Part shown: piece by piece, positions 29,933-38,743 of the stretch
Layout of the letters: every line of letters begins with the position of its first letter
How positions within the stretch are numbered: position 1 is the first letter of the stretch
Assembly: GCF_001690705.1 (NCBI RefSeq)
Contig: NZ_LZGK01000011.1
Location: 62,001-126,000 of the forward strand
Source: Gilliamella sp. wkB178
GTDB taxonomy: Bacteria > Pseudomonadota > Gammaproteobacteria > Enterobacterales > Orbaceae
DNA length: 64,000 nt
Direction of reading: 5' to 3'
Notes under the pieces: generated by a model
What the model saw: the letters and a program-made list of their open reading frames with translations, nothing else
Database searches by the model: none
Told to the model about the DNA's origin: nothing
Translations under genes and position numbers: made by a program

Positions 29933-29967
29933 GGATTGTAATAGTACTTAGCTTACTACACAAAACC
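29933..29967 (+). promoter_or_regulatory. ribonucleic antiterminator (RAT) site 1
   Basis: Starts GGATTGT and ends CAAAACC, the two halves of the BglG/LicT recognition hairpin. The last bases overlap the 5' arm of the terminator that follows, so folding of one excludes the other. Confidence 0.75.
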
Positions 29968-30009
29968 TATTTTTAGAAAAGTTATATTTTCTAAAAATAG
30001 GTTTTTTTG
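29964..30009 (+). terminator. leader terminator before the licT-like gene
   Basis: AACCTATTTTTAGAAAA pairs with its perfect complement after a 6-base loop, followed by seven T. It lies between the promoter and the antiterminator gene, so the regulator controls its own operon. Confidence 0.85.
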
Positions 30010-30020
30010 TTTTTGGAAAT

Positions 30021-30866
30021 ATGGAAATGGAAATTAAAAAAATCCTAAACAATAGCGTAGCTATCTCAATAGATAGTAACAATAAAGAAATCGTTGTCAT
30101 GGGTAAAGGTATTGCTTATGCCAAAAAAGTTGGGGATCAAATAGATCCACTACACATAACCAAAAAATTTGTTTTAAGTTCAATGCAATATCCTCAAAAA
30201 ATCTTAGATTTGTTAGCTGATGTTCCTTTAGAATGTGTAGAGATCACTGACAATATTGTGCAATATGCCAAAGAGAAATTATCTTTAGAATATCTTGATA
30301 CTCTGTATATATCTATTCTTGATCATATTCGCGTCAGTATCGAACGTTACCAAGATGGGATTATAATTAATAACAAATTGCTATGGGATATCAAAAACTT
30401 TTATAAAGAAGAATTTGAAGTAGGTGTATATGCCTTAAATCTTATTGAACAAGTTTATGGCATCAAAATGCAAGAGGATGAAGCTGCATTTATTGCCTTA
30501 CATGTAGCTAGCGCTAAAACAAATGACGATATTGGACAAACATACGAAATTACCCATTTCATTCAAAATATAACCAATATTGTTAAGTATTATTTCAATC
30601 TTGAATACCAATTTGAATCCTTAAATTATCACCGTTTTGTCACTCATCTGAAATTTTTCGCTATTCGTTTATTTTCAAATCCTAACAATTCTAATAAATT
30701 ATTTAATAATGATTTACTTGACATGATAAAAGAACGATATATTGATGCTTATCTTTGTAGTTTAAAAGTCAAAAAATATATTGAAGAAAAATATCAATAC
30801 CATTTAGATAGTGATGAAATTTTATATTTAACCCTTCATATTGCCAAAATCCTAGGAGGTAGATAA
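30021..30866 (+). CDS. BglG/LicT family transcription antiterminator
   Basis: 281 residues: N-terminal RNA-binding CAT domain (MEIKKILNNSVAISIDSNNKEIVVMGKGIAYAKK) followed by two PTS regulation domains whose phosphorylatable histidines appear in FVLSS..LLDH-type contexts (IALHVASAK, LTLHIAKILGG). PTS phosphorylation would switch its dimerisation and RNA binding. A RAT site and terminator precede it, and the cognate permease gene follows after about 130 bp that hold a second RAT-like sequence. Confidence 0.93.
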   Translation: MEMEIKKILNNSVAISIDSNNKEIVVMGKGIAYAKKVGDQIDPLHITKKFVLSSMQYPQKILDLLADVPLECVEITDNIVQYAKEKLSLEYLDTLYISILDHIRVSIERYQDGIIINNKLLWDIKNFYKEEFEVGVYALNLIEQVYGIKMQEDEAAFIALHVASAKTNDDIGQTYEITHFIQNITNIVKYYFNLEYQFESLNYHRFVTHLKFFAIRLFSNPNNSNKLFNNDLLDMIKERYIDAYLCSLKVKKYIEEKYQYHLDSDEILYLTLHIAKILGGR

Positions 30867-30937
30867 ATAACTTAATCTGTATTATCAGTATGATAATTAA
30901 AAATAATTTATTCTAATTCTATTTGAATTCATTGCTT

Positions 30938-30964
30938 GGATAGTAACATTAAGTTGGCTAAACC
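30938..30964 (+). promoter_or_regulatory. RAT-like site 2, next to an RBS-hiding hairpin
   Basis: Begins GGATAGTAAC and ends GGCTAAACC, close to the RAT consensus. Its 3' end overlaps a hairpin (ACCTTGATT at 30962-30970 with AATCAAAGGT at 30984-30993) that contains the Shine-Dalgarno AAAGG of the PTS gene. No T-run follows, so it is not a normal terminator. Confidence 0.55.
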
Positions 30965-31000
30965 TTGATTGTTCGAATTATTAAATCAAAGGTAAACAAC

Positions 31001-32872
31001 ATGAATTATAAAAATTTTGCACAAGAGATCATTACAATTGTTGGTGGTCAAAATAATATTCAATCATTAGTCCATTGCTCTACTCGTTTACGCTTCAAGT
31101 TAGTTGATGAAAGCAAAGTAAACGATGATTTAGCAAAAAATCATAAAAATATCCTATCTGTTGTCAAAAAAGGCGGTCAATACCAATTAGTAATCGGCAA
31201 TGATGTTGATAATGTTTACAACGAAATCATGAAAATGATAAAAATAGATAATAATGTTAAAGACCACGAGTCCAAACAATCTATTATTAACAGAATTTTA
31301 TCCACTATTACTGGCTCTATCGCTCCAGTCATTCCAATCCTTGCTGGAGCCGGTATGGGCAAAGTATTATTAATAGTACTTAATATGCTAGGTTGGTTAG
31401 ATAAGAGTTCTCAAACCTACTATATTTTAAATTTTATTTTTGATACTGGGTTTTATTTCATGCCAGTATTTATAGGCTTTTCGGCTGCTAAAATGTTCAA
31501 TTGTAATCAATATTTAGCAGCATTTGTTTGCTTAGCAATGTTACATCCTAATTGGGACGCTTTAGTCAAAGCCAAAGGTGCGGTTGAATTTATGGATATT
31601 CCAGTCACTTTAGTTAAATACTCATCACAACTAATCCCGGCTTTGTTAACTGTTTGGGCAATGTCTTACATCGAACGAATTGTATATAAAATTGTTCCCG
31701 ATATGGTAAAGGTTTTTCTAGCTCCATTATTAGTATTTATTATTACAACACCAATTGCATTTATCGCCATCGGTCCAGTCTCGAGTTTCTTAGCACAATT
31801 AGTTGCAGATGCTATAATGTTAATTCAAGAACATACTGGATTTATTGCCATCCCAATTCTAGTTGCAATATATCCATGGTTAGTTTCTATTGGTATGCAT
31901 AAAGCATTAAGTCCAATTACCATAATGTTAGTTGAACAACGTGGATTTGATCCAATTATTCGGGTTATTGCATTATGTTCAAACATGTCTCAGGCTGCAG
32001 CTTCGTTAGCAGTGTCAATTAAGTCTAAAAATCGGGAATTAAAACAGCTTGCCCTTTCAGCTAGTATTACAGCCTTCTTTGGTGGGATTACAGAACCGGC
32101 CATGTATGGGGTTAATCTTAAATTAAAAAGACCTATGTACGCTTGTATGATTGGTGGTGCTTGCGCCGGTTTATTTGCTGGTATTGTGAAACTTAAAGCA
32201 TTCGTATACGCGACACCAGGATTATTAAGTTTACCGATGTGGGTTTCAGATGTAGATAATCAATTAGTAAATGCAATTATTACCTTAATTATTGCAAGTA
32301 TTATTACTTTCATTGCCACTTTTGTGATTGGTTTTGATGATCCGGTTAATCAAGAAGATGAATGGATGAATGATGGAGTCACCCAAAATAATCCTGAAAC
32401 TAATGCCCATCAAAACCAAGAACCTGTAAAGCTATTTGCACCATTAGATGGTGAAGTGATGCCATTAACTAATGTGAATGACGAAACCTTTTCATCAGGA
32501 ATTATGGGTGAAGGTATTGCCATCAACCCAAAGAAAGGAATTGTCGTGGCACCTGGTCATGGCATTGTATCGGCAACATTTCAATCGGGTCATGCTATAG
32601 GGCTAACATTAGCTAATGATATTGAAATGCTCATTCATGTCGGTATAGATACAGTTAATTTAAATGGCAAATATTTCACTACTAAAGTTAGTAAAGGCCA
32701 AGTGGTAAATCAAGGAGATACCTTAATTGAATTTGACTTAGCAGCTTTACAACAAGAAGGTTTTGATCTTGCAACCATAGTAGTTATTACCAACAGTAAT
32801 GATTATTTAGATATATTAAAAACACAGCAACAAACAGTAAATAATCAAACGGTGTTACTAACTGTTTTCTAA
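31001..32872 (+). CDS. beta-glucoside family PTS transporter, EIIBCA
   Basis: 623 residues from the ATG at 31001 (AAAGG upstream). Domains in order: EIIB (active cysteine in HCSTRLRF), EIIC with about ten membrane segments, and EIIA at the C-terminus (LFAPLDGEV..., active histidine in LIHVGIDTV). It imports and phosphorylates a glucoside-type sugar at the inner membrane. Odd: no phospho-beta-glucosidase gene lies in the unit; a PHP phosphoesterase takes its place. Confidence 0.92.
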   Translation: MNYKNFAQEIITIVGGQNNIQSLVHCSTRLRFKLVDESKVNDDLAKNHKNILSVVKKGGQYQLVIGNDVDNVYNEIMKMIKIDNNVKDHESKQSIINRILSTITGSIAPVIPILAGAGMGKVLLIVLNMLGWLDKSSQTYYILNFIFDTGFYFMPVFIGFSAAKMFNCNQYLAAFVCLAMLHPNWDALVKAKGAVEFMDIPVTLVKYSSQLIPALLTVWAMSYIERIVYKIVPDMVKVFLAPLLVFIITTPIAFIAIGPVSSFLAQLVADAIMLIQEHTGFIAIPILVAIYPWLVSIGMHKALSPITIMLVEQRGFDPIIRVIALCSNMSQAAASLAVSIKSKNRELKQLALSASITAFFGGITEPAMYGVNLKLKRPMYACMIGGACAGLFAGIVKLKAFVYATPGLLSLPMWVSDVDNQLVNAIITLIIASIITFIATFVIGFDDPVNQEDEWMNDGVTQNNPETNAHQNQEPVKLFAPLDGEVMPLTNVNDETFSSGIMGEGIAINPKKGIVVAPGHGIVSATFQSGHAIGLTLANDIEMLIHVGIDTVNLNGKYFTTKVSKGQVVNQGDTLIEFDLAALQQEGFDLATIVVITNSNDYLDILKTQQQTVNNQTVLLTVF

Positions 32873-32916
32873 TAGAAACAGTTAATTACGTAACTCATTA
32901 ACATTGAAAATGTTAT

Positions 32917-32939
32917 CCTGCTAATTAAATATTAGCAGG
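32917..32939 (+). other. stem-loop after the PTS gene
   Basis: CCTGCTAAT-taaat-ATTAGCAGG, a 9-bp stem without a T-run. It may stabilise the upstream message or separate expression of the PHP gene. Confidence 0.4.
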
Positions 32940-33064
32940 TCTAATTAAAGCCATTTTATAAATAGTATTCATAGTGAAATAGTTTTTATTTTACAACATT
33001 AACATTGATTTTGGGTTTATATTATATGAGCTATTTATAGCTTAAAACTTACAAGGTAAATAAT

Positions 33065-33889
33065 ATGATTTATGCTGATTTACATGTTCATACCAACCAT
33101 AGTGACGGAGTTTGTGAAATAAAAGATGTGCTAGAAAATGCCGCTAAAAATGGAATAAAAGCTATTGCTATTACAGATCACGATACTACCAATCATTATG
33201 ATGAAATTTATTCTTATGGGGAAAAACTAGGATTGCATATTGTTAAAGGGGTTGAAATGAGTTGTTATGACTTTGATGTCTATAAAAAAGTCCACATAGT
33301 CGGATTATGGCTCAATCAAAAAACTCCTCATATTGATGAATTATGTAATCACACATTACAATGCCGAGATAAGTATCATCAAGAACTGATTAAAGAACTT
33401 AACCAAAAAGGTTACGACATTTGTTATGCGGATGCTAAAAAATTTTCAAAATATAACATTGTTTTTAAAATGAATATCTTCCAAGCATTACGTGAAAAAT
33501 ACCCTAACGAAATGACCAAAGAACGTTATAAAAGCCTATTTGCATCAAAAACATCTAAAGAAACAGATCTAAAAATGGGATACATTCAAATAGAAAAAGG
33601 GATTAATAGCATTTTAGCGGATGGTGGTATTCCTATTTTGGCTCATCCATGTGTTTACGATAATTATGATGAAATAAATAAATATGTTGATTATGGTTTA
33701 AGAGGCATTGAAATTAATCATTCAAAAATGAAGGCTATTGATTATCAATTAACTCAGCAATATGCTGATAAATACGATTTAGTAAAAAGTGGTGGTAGTG
33801 ATTTTCATGATCCGGCATTATTAAAATTTGGAGATTTTGGTTTAACTGAAAAACAATTTTATGAGTTAGAAGATTTTGCTACCTTATAA
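33065..33889 (+). CDS. PHP-domain metal-dependent phosphoesterase
   Basis: 274 residues with the full set of PHP metal ligands: DLHVHTNHSDG, ITDHD, GVEMSC, AHPC and GSDFHD near the C-terminus. Relatives hydrolyse nucleoside 3',5'-bisphosphates or other small phosphate esters. It lies 190 bp after the PTS permease in the same direction and is followed by a terminator. If it belongs to the sugar unit it might act on the phosphorylated sugar, but this is inference. Codon use is A/T-rich like the PTS genes. Confidence 0.88.
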   Translation: MIYADLHVHTNHSDGVCEIKDVLENAAKNGIKAIAITDHDTTNHYDEIYSYGEKLGLHIVKGVEMSCYDFDVYKKVHIVGLWLNQKTPHIDELCNHTLQCRDKYHQELIKELNQKGYDICYADAKKFSKYNIVFKMNIFQALREKYPNEMTKERYKSLFASKTSKETDLKMGYIQIEKGINSILADGGIPILAHPCVYDNYDEINKYVDYGLRGIEINHSKMKAIDYQLTQQYADKYDLVKSGGSDFHDPALLKFGDFGLTEKQFYELEDFATL

Positions 33890-33985
33890 ATTAACATCAT
33901 ATTTTAACTTATTAAGCTAGCGGTAATAATTTATTTAATGATGATAGTTTAATGATAATATTACAAATACTATTCCTATCAGCAT

Positions 33986-34021
33986 ATCCCCTTTTGTGTT
34001 TACATAAAGGGGATAATTTTT
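33986..34021 (+). terminator. terminator after the PHP gene
   Basis: ATCCCCTTT/AAAGGGGAT stem with 11-base loop and T-rich tail; it can also serve the convergent metQ-like gene. Confidence 0.75.
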
Positions 34022-34031
34022 ATCAGTTAAC

Positions 34032-34862
34032 CTACCCCTGCGGCCAAATAAATCGACCTTTGGCTTCGGGATCTTCGTTGATGAATTTTTTTAGTTGTGC
34101 GGATTGGTAAAGTTGTTTCACGTCTTGTGCCCATTGCGTATTTAAATTCTGTTTTTTTAACACTACCATAAGCTCTAAATTGGGTGACAACTGTTCTTGA
34201 ACTAAGGCATTTTCGGCCGGTACTTTACTTAGCCATGCTACGCCACCAGGCATAATCGCATAATCAACTTCGCCCAATACCCGTGGGATTAGTTCAGACA
34301 ATACCGTTTTAAATTGCAAGTTATATTTGTTGTCGGCAATATCGTCTAAACTTGCTGTACCAGATTGTGCTTGCGGTTTTAAAGTGATCCAATGCAATTT
34401 TTGCAATAACAATAATGCCCGCGCAGTATTTGAAGGATCATTGGGGATCACAATAGTTTGCCCGGGCGCTACTTCATCAACTGAATGGTGCGATTGCGAG
34501 AATAACGCCGCCGAAATCGAAGGAATATGCACTAACGAAACTAAATCATTATTAGTTTCTTTATTATAGACATCCAAATACGCTTGGTGTTGCGCCGCAT
34601 TCATGTCAATACTGCCTTCAACTAAAGCGGTGTTAGCGTCGCGCAGGGAACTAAAGTTAACCAATTTAACCGTATAGCCTTGCTTTTCTAATTCCGGTTT
34701 CACTACTCGTTCCATTAAAATGTTGTGCATGCTTGGCGGCATACCCACAATAATTTCTTTTTTCTGCACTTGCGCTGCCGGCGTCGAAGTGGATTTTTGC
34801 TCGCAGGCAACCAAAGTCAACCCCAAAAGCATAAGAACCACCAGATTAAAGTATTTTTTCAT
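34032..34862 (-). CDS. MetQ/NlpA family lipoprotein
   Basis: 276-residue substrate-binding lipoprotein. The lipobox is LTLVAC (Cys 20). The mature part contains the family motifs NAAQHQAYLD, VIPNDPSNTARAL and EVDYAIMPGG. Family members bind methionine for the MetNI transporter, but no metN or metI lies nearby, so this is an orphan binding protein. Good RBS (AGGAG). Confidence 0.85.
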   Translation of the reverse strand: MKKYFNLVVLMLLGLTLVACEQKSTSTPAAQVQKKEIIVGMPPSMHNILMERVVKPELEKQGYTVKLVNFSSLRDANTALVEGSIDMNAAQHQAYLDVYNKETNNDLVSLVHIPSISAALFSQSHHSVDEVAPGQTIVIPNDPSNTARALLLLQKLHWITLKPQAQSGTASLDDIADNKYNLQFKTVLSELIPRVLGEVDYAIMPGGVAWLSKVPAENALVQEQLSPNLELMVVLKKQNLNTQWAQDVKQLYQSAQLKKFINEDPEAKGRFIWPQG

Positions 34863-35035
34863 TATTTCTCCTTAATACTTAAGTGTTGATTATGGTGTCA
34901 GCCAATTAAAAATATTGATAATTACTTCATTATAAGGATGGAACCGCAATCAGCAAATATAAAAAAATTATATGGATATGCCAATTAGTCATATAAAGAT
35001 TGCACGCCCAAAACCTATCCATATTAGTCTTACTT

Positions 35036-35074
35036 TATACGCAAACATACCCCCTCTCAGGAAACATCTTGACA
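35036..35074 (+). repeat. dispersed repeat, copy 10 (39 bp, solitary)
   Basis: TATACGCAAACATACCCC form with one extra C, in the 317-bp gap before the next gene. Otherwise the gap shows nothing beyond AT-rich sequence. Confidence 0.8.
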
Positions 35075-35179
35075 GCAAGACCTATAGCCAAACAATTGAC
35101 TAGTCAATACACAAATTATTTTATATATTGAATCAATATTTATAGCGCATTATCTCAATAATACATAGGAATTAATCAC

Positions 35180-35764
35180 ATGAAAAAACGATTGAAATTA
35201 ACCATTGCCTTGCTATTGTTTTTTGCTACTCCCCTATTTGCTGATCCAAATGAAGCAACCACAATTTTTAAAAAACAACATGAAGTTTTAAATGATGGTA
35301 TGCAATATTTAACTTACTCAGCCGATATTGATGACGGTCGAGTAGTATTTATTATTAATGAAGACGACAAACCTGATAGTTATCAGAAGCAAGCTGTTGC
35401 CAGATACATTGTGGGCAAAAAAGTATATCGATTACTTGCTATTAATTATTGTGTGGACGAATCTGATTTATGTGGCGACATTAATCTATTATTAAAACCG
35501 TTGGAAAAAGTAGCTGATATTTTATATTCCGGTGATCCTCAAGAAGCATTACTTTGGCGCATTACCTTTGTTAAAAATGATAATTTAGTTTCAACGGAAC
35601 AATTAGTCCCAATCCCTACTCTTGGTGACTTAAAAGATTTTGTTGGTGTTTATTCCGAAGCCGATGATGAAGATGGTGGCGCGGTAGTAGATGAAAACGG
35701 TAATGCGACCATATATAAAGCTCACTTTTTAGATTGGAGTTATGGCCCTAAAGTCAATCCATAA
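35180..35764 (+). CDS. secreted protein of unknown function
   Basis: 194 residues with a clear signal peptide (KKRLKLTIALLLFFATPLFA) and an acidic mature part, including a DDEDGG stretch near residue 167 and two cysteines (CVDESDLC). AGGA lies before the ATG. No family recognised. A terminator-like hairpin follows. The neighbouring secreted 108-residue protein on the other strand shares no obvious similarity. Confidence 0.65.
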   Translation: MKKRLKLTIALLLFFATPLFADPNEATTIFKKQHEVLNDGMQYLTYSADIDDGRVVFIINEDDKPDSYQKQAVARYIVGKKVYRLLAINYCVDESDLCGDINLLLKPLEKVADILYSGDPQEALLWRITFVKNDNLVSTEQLVPIPTLGDLKDFVGVYSEADDEDGGAVVDENGNATIYKAHFLDWSYGPKVNP

Positions 35765-35850
35765 AAGTTAGCTTTGGCAGTAAATCATCACTAGCAGCAG
35801 CGCCTTACTTAGTCGCAAACAAAATTGGCGCTGGCGACTTAGTTTAGAAT

Positions 35851-35876
35851 GCCCCTATGTGCCTAGGGGATTTTAT
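35851..35876. terminator. hairpin terminator between convergent small genes
   Basis: CCCCTA-tgtgc-CTAGGGG-like stem followed by ATTTTATT. Confidence 0.65.
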
Positions 35877-35885
35877 TAACGGGCT

Positions 35886-36212
35886 CTACTTTACCTTTTC
35901 TATTGTATCCACCGTAATAGTCTCTTGACCGTACACCTCTTTAGATATCTGATAACGAATACGCAGTTTTTTTCGGGTGTTAAGCCCCACAATATACTCA
36001 CAAATTAACGGTTTGCTGTTGATGGTTGTGCCGGAGTAGATTTCAACGGCTAGATAGCTATAATCATAATGTTGCCATAGTTCATTTATGTTGCTAATGG
36101 CTTTTTTTATGGTGTCGTTATTATTACATGGATTGTCCATTAAGGCGGCCTGGCTGGAAAAAATAGATAATAGCAGCGGCATAATCCATATAAATTGCCT
36201 TTGTCTGGTCAT
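35886..36212 (-). CDS. small secreted protein of unknown function
   Basis: 108 residues from the ATG at 36212, chosen because AAGGGA lies just before it; an ATG at 36236 would add eight residues. Signal peptide FIWIMPLLLSIFSSQAA, then two cysteines (PCNNND and LICEYIVG) that could bond. Mature part of about 85 residues with no recognised domain. Confidence 0.6.
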   Translation of the reverse strand: MTRQRQFIWIMPLLLSIFSSQAALMDNPCNNNDTIKKAISNINELWQHYDYSYLAVEIYSGTTINSKPLICEYIVGLNTRKKLRIRYQISKEVYGQETITVDTIEKVK

Positions 36213-36353
36213 TTTGTCCCTTATTGTATGGTGCATTAGGTCTATTTAACTAATTGCCAATTATATTAGCAGTTTAATAATCACTATTTTAGCTTAAATT
36301 AGTTTAAATCGGTTAGGTTGCGAGCGTTTTATGCTTGGGTGTTGTTTTTACTT

Positions 36354-36559
36354 CCCCCCCGCTTAAGTGGTGCCGAGGGAGGTAATTGGCATAGAACAGC
36401 CGGCAGGAAGCCGGATGAGCCGTGGGCGCACACGGAGGTGCGATACGCGGCGGTTCGTTAAGTGCCAATTAGCGAGTGAGGGTAGTCACGCAGTGACCAC
36501 TACTTCCCGCGGGGTGTGGGGAGATTGTTAAGAGGGATTCACACCAATCCCTCTTAACG
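36354..36559 (+). repeat. structured intergenic element B5
   Basis: Full B element with terminal hairpin 36527-36558, preceded at about 36311 by the GTTAGGTTGCGAGCG edge sequence. It is far from the first array but again sits directly downstream of an adhesin gene. Confidence 0.75.
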
Positions 36560-36588
36560 AAAAAGCGGCTCGGGTTGCCCCTGCCGCT
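36560..36588 (-). terminator. intrinsic terminator of adhesin 5
   Basis: AGCGGC/GCCGCT stem and T-run, abutting the B5 hairpin. Confidence 0.8.
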
Positions 36589-36642
36589 GCAACCGTCCTT
36601 TGGTTGCTTAAACTTTATTACCCCTTATTAAACACCCGCGAC

Positions 36643-36670
36643 TTAAGGATTAAGAACTAAGAACTAAGGA
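36643..36670 (-). repeat. 7-bp tandem repeat over the stop of adhesin 5, 4 units
   Basis: Four units; two of them carry the AAGAA variant, unlike the other copies. Confidence 0.85.
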
Positions 36671-38052
36671 TAGACACAAATCGCGAGGCCGTTGTAGTTG
36701 GGGTTGTTGTAGGCAAAGTCACCGCTTTCCTGGCCGACAACGAACCGCTCCGAACCGTGGCTGTCGCTTACCCAGAAGGCGTAGGGGTAGTAGCCGAAGT
36801 CGGCATTATAATAAAACATGTTGCCCCATTCGGTGAACAAACCCGCACCAATATTACGTTGGTAATAGTGAGTAGATGATGAAGGCGTGGCGCCCACTGC
36901 TCCTTCGCAATTCCTGCCAGCAGCTATTGCCTGACTTGTACACACCGCGTTAGTTAAGTCTTTGACCTGAGACATACGGTAACCACCACCTAAACTATTA
37001 CACCAGGTTGTTTGGACAGGAGCTTTAGCATAATTACCTCCACGGGTGACGAACCAATACTTTAACTCAAAACCATATTTTAATACCTCGTTATTACTAC
37101 TATCTTTACCGACTAACACGAATGTCTGTGGCAAGCTGGGTGTACCTCGATTGTTCATATGCGGACCTGTGAGGGTAACGCGGATATTATTAGCATCAGC
37201 GGGTGATGGCGTTATGGTGGCGGTAATACCACCTTGGCTGATGACGGTTGGCCATGTCAATGCTGAACCTTTAACACCACCTATGTCTAAATCAAAATAC
37301 AGCTTATTGGCCCCGGTAGTCGGGAAGTTACGACTGTAACCTGATGATTCAGTGGATTGCACCAGGAAGCCTTTAATTGGGTTCCAGATAGTGGCGGGGC
37401 CAGCGAGGTTCCATCCTGATGAACCGCGAATTGTCTCATTATTTTTACCATATTGCAGACTCGGCCGGGCGTAACAGATTTTAGGTGGCGCTTTAGGACT
37501 GATATAATAAGTGGCAGTACTCCCTGTGAAATTACTACTATTAGGCAGCCCATACTGGGTGGTTAAACTACCAGCTGTACTGGTTAATGCCACTTTATAA
37601 GGGGCACCACAAATACTTAATACCTCATTTCGACTTACTGCTTGATTGTCTTTATCGGTAATACTAACAGTTAAATTACCGCTAGCAGTAATACCATTAG
37701 TACCCTGACCATCACCATCATCATCGCCCCAATAATTATAAGGGGCTCCAATTAGAGCATTTAAGGCGATTGAATCAGTAGTGGGTGGCACCAGCATACC
37801 AATATCGGCGAAACTCTGATTGGCTACCCTGAGCACTATGGGGTTGGCTGCGGTTGAAGTATTATGGCTCGGGGTGTAGGTGGTTTGAGTAGTACCGTCG
37901 GAGATGGTAATACCTAACAGACCATCTGTAGTTGTAACCTTAGTTACCCCATTATCGAAGGTTAAATATGGCGCACTACCATGGATTACCTGGGCGGTAG
38001 TAGCGGACAACGCTTGGGTAGTAGTAGCATACGGCAATAATAACAACGGCAT
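36664..38052 (-). CDS. secreted adhesin, DUF823-type, hypervariable C-terminus (copy 5)
   Basis: 462 residues from the internal-looking ATG. It shares the conserved body but has the most divergent 3' end: NPNYNGLAICVYP instead of VCAYP, WVSDSHGSERF for WTSD.GS.QF, and many unaltered Asn codons in AAC form (NNPNYN), as if closer to a template. The variable region is 36664-36876. The linker before the DUF1566-like part is shortened (GPHMNNRGTPSLPQTF). It carries a CRS-like extra cysteine pair in SQAIAAGRNCEG. Upstream frame open to about 38290. It lies immediately left of the tRNA-Leu fragment. Confidence 0.8.
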   Translation of the reverse strand: MPLLLLPYATTTQALSATTAQVIHGSAPYLTFDNGVTKVTTTDGLLGITISDGTTQTTYTPSHNTSTAANPIVLRVANQSFADIGMLVPPTTDSIALNALIGAPYNYWGDDDGDGQGTNGITASGNLTVSITDKDNQAVSRNEVLSICGAPYKVALTSTAGSLTTQYGLPNSSNFTGSTATYYISPKAPPKICYARPSLQYGKNNETIRGSSGWNLAGPATIWNPIKGFLVQSTESSGYSRNFPTTGANKLYFDLDIGGVKGSALTWPTVISQGGITATITPSPADANNIRVTLTGPHMNNRGTPSLPQTFVLVGKDSSNNEVLKYGFELKYWFVTRGGNYAKAPVQTTWCNSLGGGYRMSQVKDLTNAVCTSQAIAAGRNCEGAVGATPSSSTHYYQRNIGAGLFTEWGNMFYYNADFGYYPYAFWVSDSHGSERFVVGQESGDFAYNNPNYNGLAICVYP

Positions 38053-38256
38053 TAAGGCTAAACAACGCTTTAAGCTAAAACCTAAACGCAGTTGGCGCTT
38101 AATTGGTAATAATGGTTGTAGCTGCTGATTTGGGTGACTGAGTTGCCGACAGCGCGGAGCTAAATCGGGGATTAAATCGGGAACTAAATTATCACTTCGG
38201 TGAAATGAGTCAACTACAGTGTGTTGAGATAGATTTTGGACGTAAAGCTGCCAGTG

Positions 38257-38277
38257 CTTGTGTCTTGTGTCTTGTGT
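38257..38277 (-). repeat. 7-bp tandem repeat (ACACAAG x3) in the 5' coding frame of adhesin 5
   Basis: Preceding ATG at 38292-38294, out of phase with the adhesin frame as in the other copies. Confidence 0.85.
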
Positions 38278-38495
38278 CTTCCAGTATAAGGCATGATGAA
38301 GATTCCGTCAAGTAATTTTATGTTTTATTTACACTTTTTCCATTTGAGTGCGCGAAAAATAACCTCCGCACCACTCATCGTTAAAAGTATAACGCCTTGA
38401 TAAAATTTAACTACTATTTTGTTGAGTTTATTTGTAAAGAATAGTAAAGATGAAGGGATTTGCTTTATTTTTAAGCTGGGTTTGGGGCTGAGTTT

Positions 38496-38533
38496 TATAC
38501 TGAAACGTATACCTCTCAGGAAACATCTTGACA
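38496..38533 (+). repeat. 38-bp dispersed repeat, copy 11
   Basis: TATACTGAAACGTATACC form, about 40 bp from the duplicated tRNA-Leu 3' end. Confidence 0.8.
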
Positions 38534-38574
38534 AGGATAAAGGTAGTTTTTAATTGGATTTATCTTGGTGAGTT

Positions 38575-38629
38575 TGGTGCCAGTGGTCGGACTCGAACCG
38601 ACACGCTTTTAAGGGCGGCGGATTTTGAA
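38575..38629 (-). other. attachment-site copy: 3' 55 nt of tRNA-Leu(CAA)
   Basis: Identical to the last 55 nt of the intact tRNA gene at 44231-44317, breaking off inside the anticodon loop after GATTTTGAA. It faces the integrase gene 115 bp away. It is the far-side att copy produced by integration at the tRNA. Confidence 0.88.
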
Positions 38630-38743
38630 AACTAAAACCTACCTTTAAAAAACAATAACTTATAAATAAATCAATAAATTACAATGTCAATAAAAGGCGA
38701 TATTAGTCAATAATGGGCAACTCTACCGCCATTTTACCGCCAC

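Noticed and set aside
38575-38629. A second tRNA-Leu gene
   Set aside because: Only the 3' 55 nt are present; the 5' half is replaced by unrelated sequence, so it is an att remnant.
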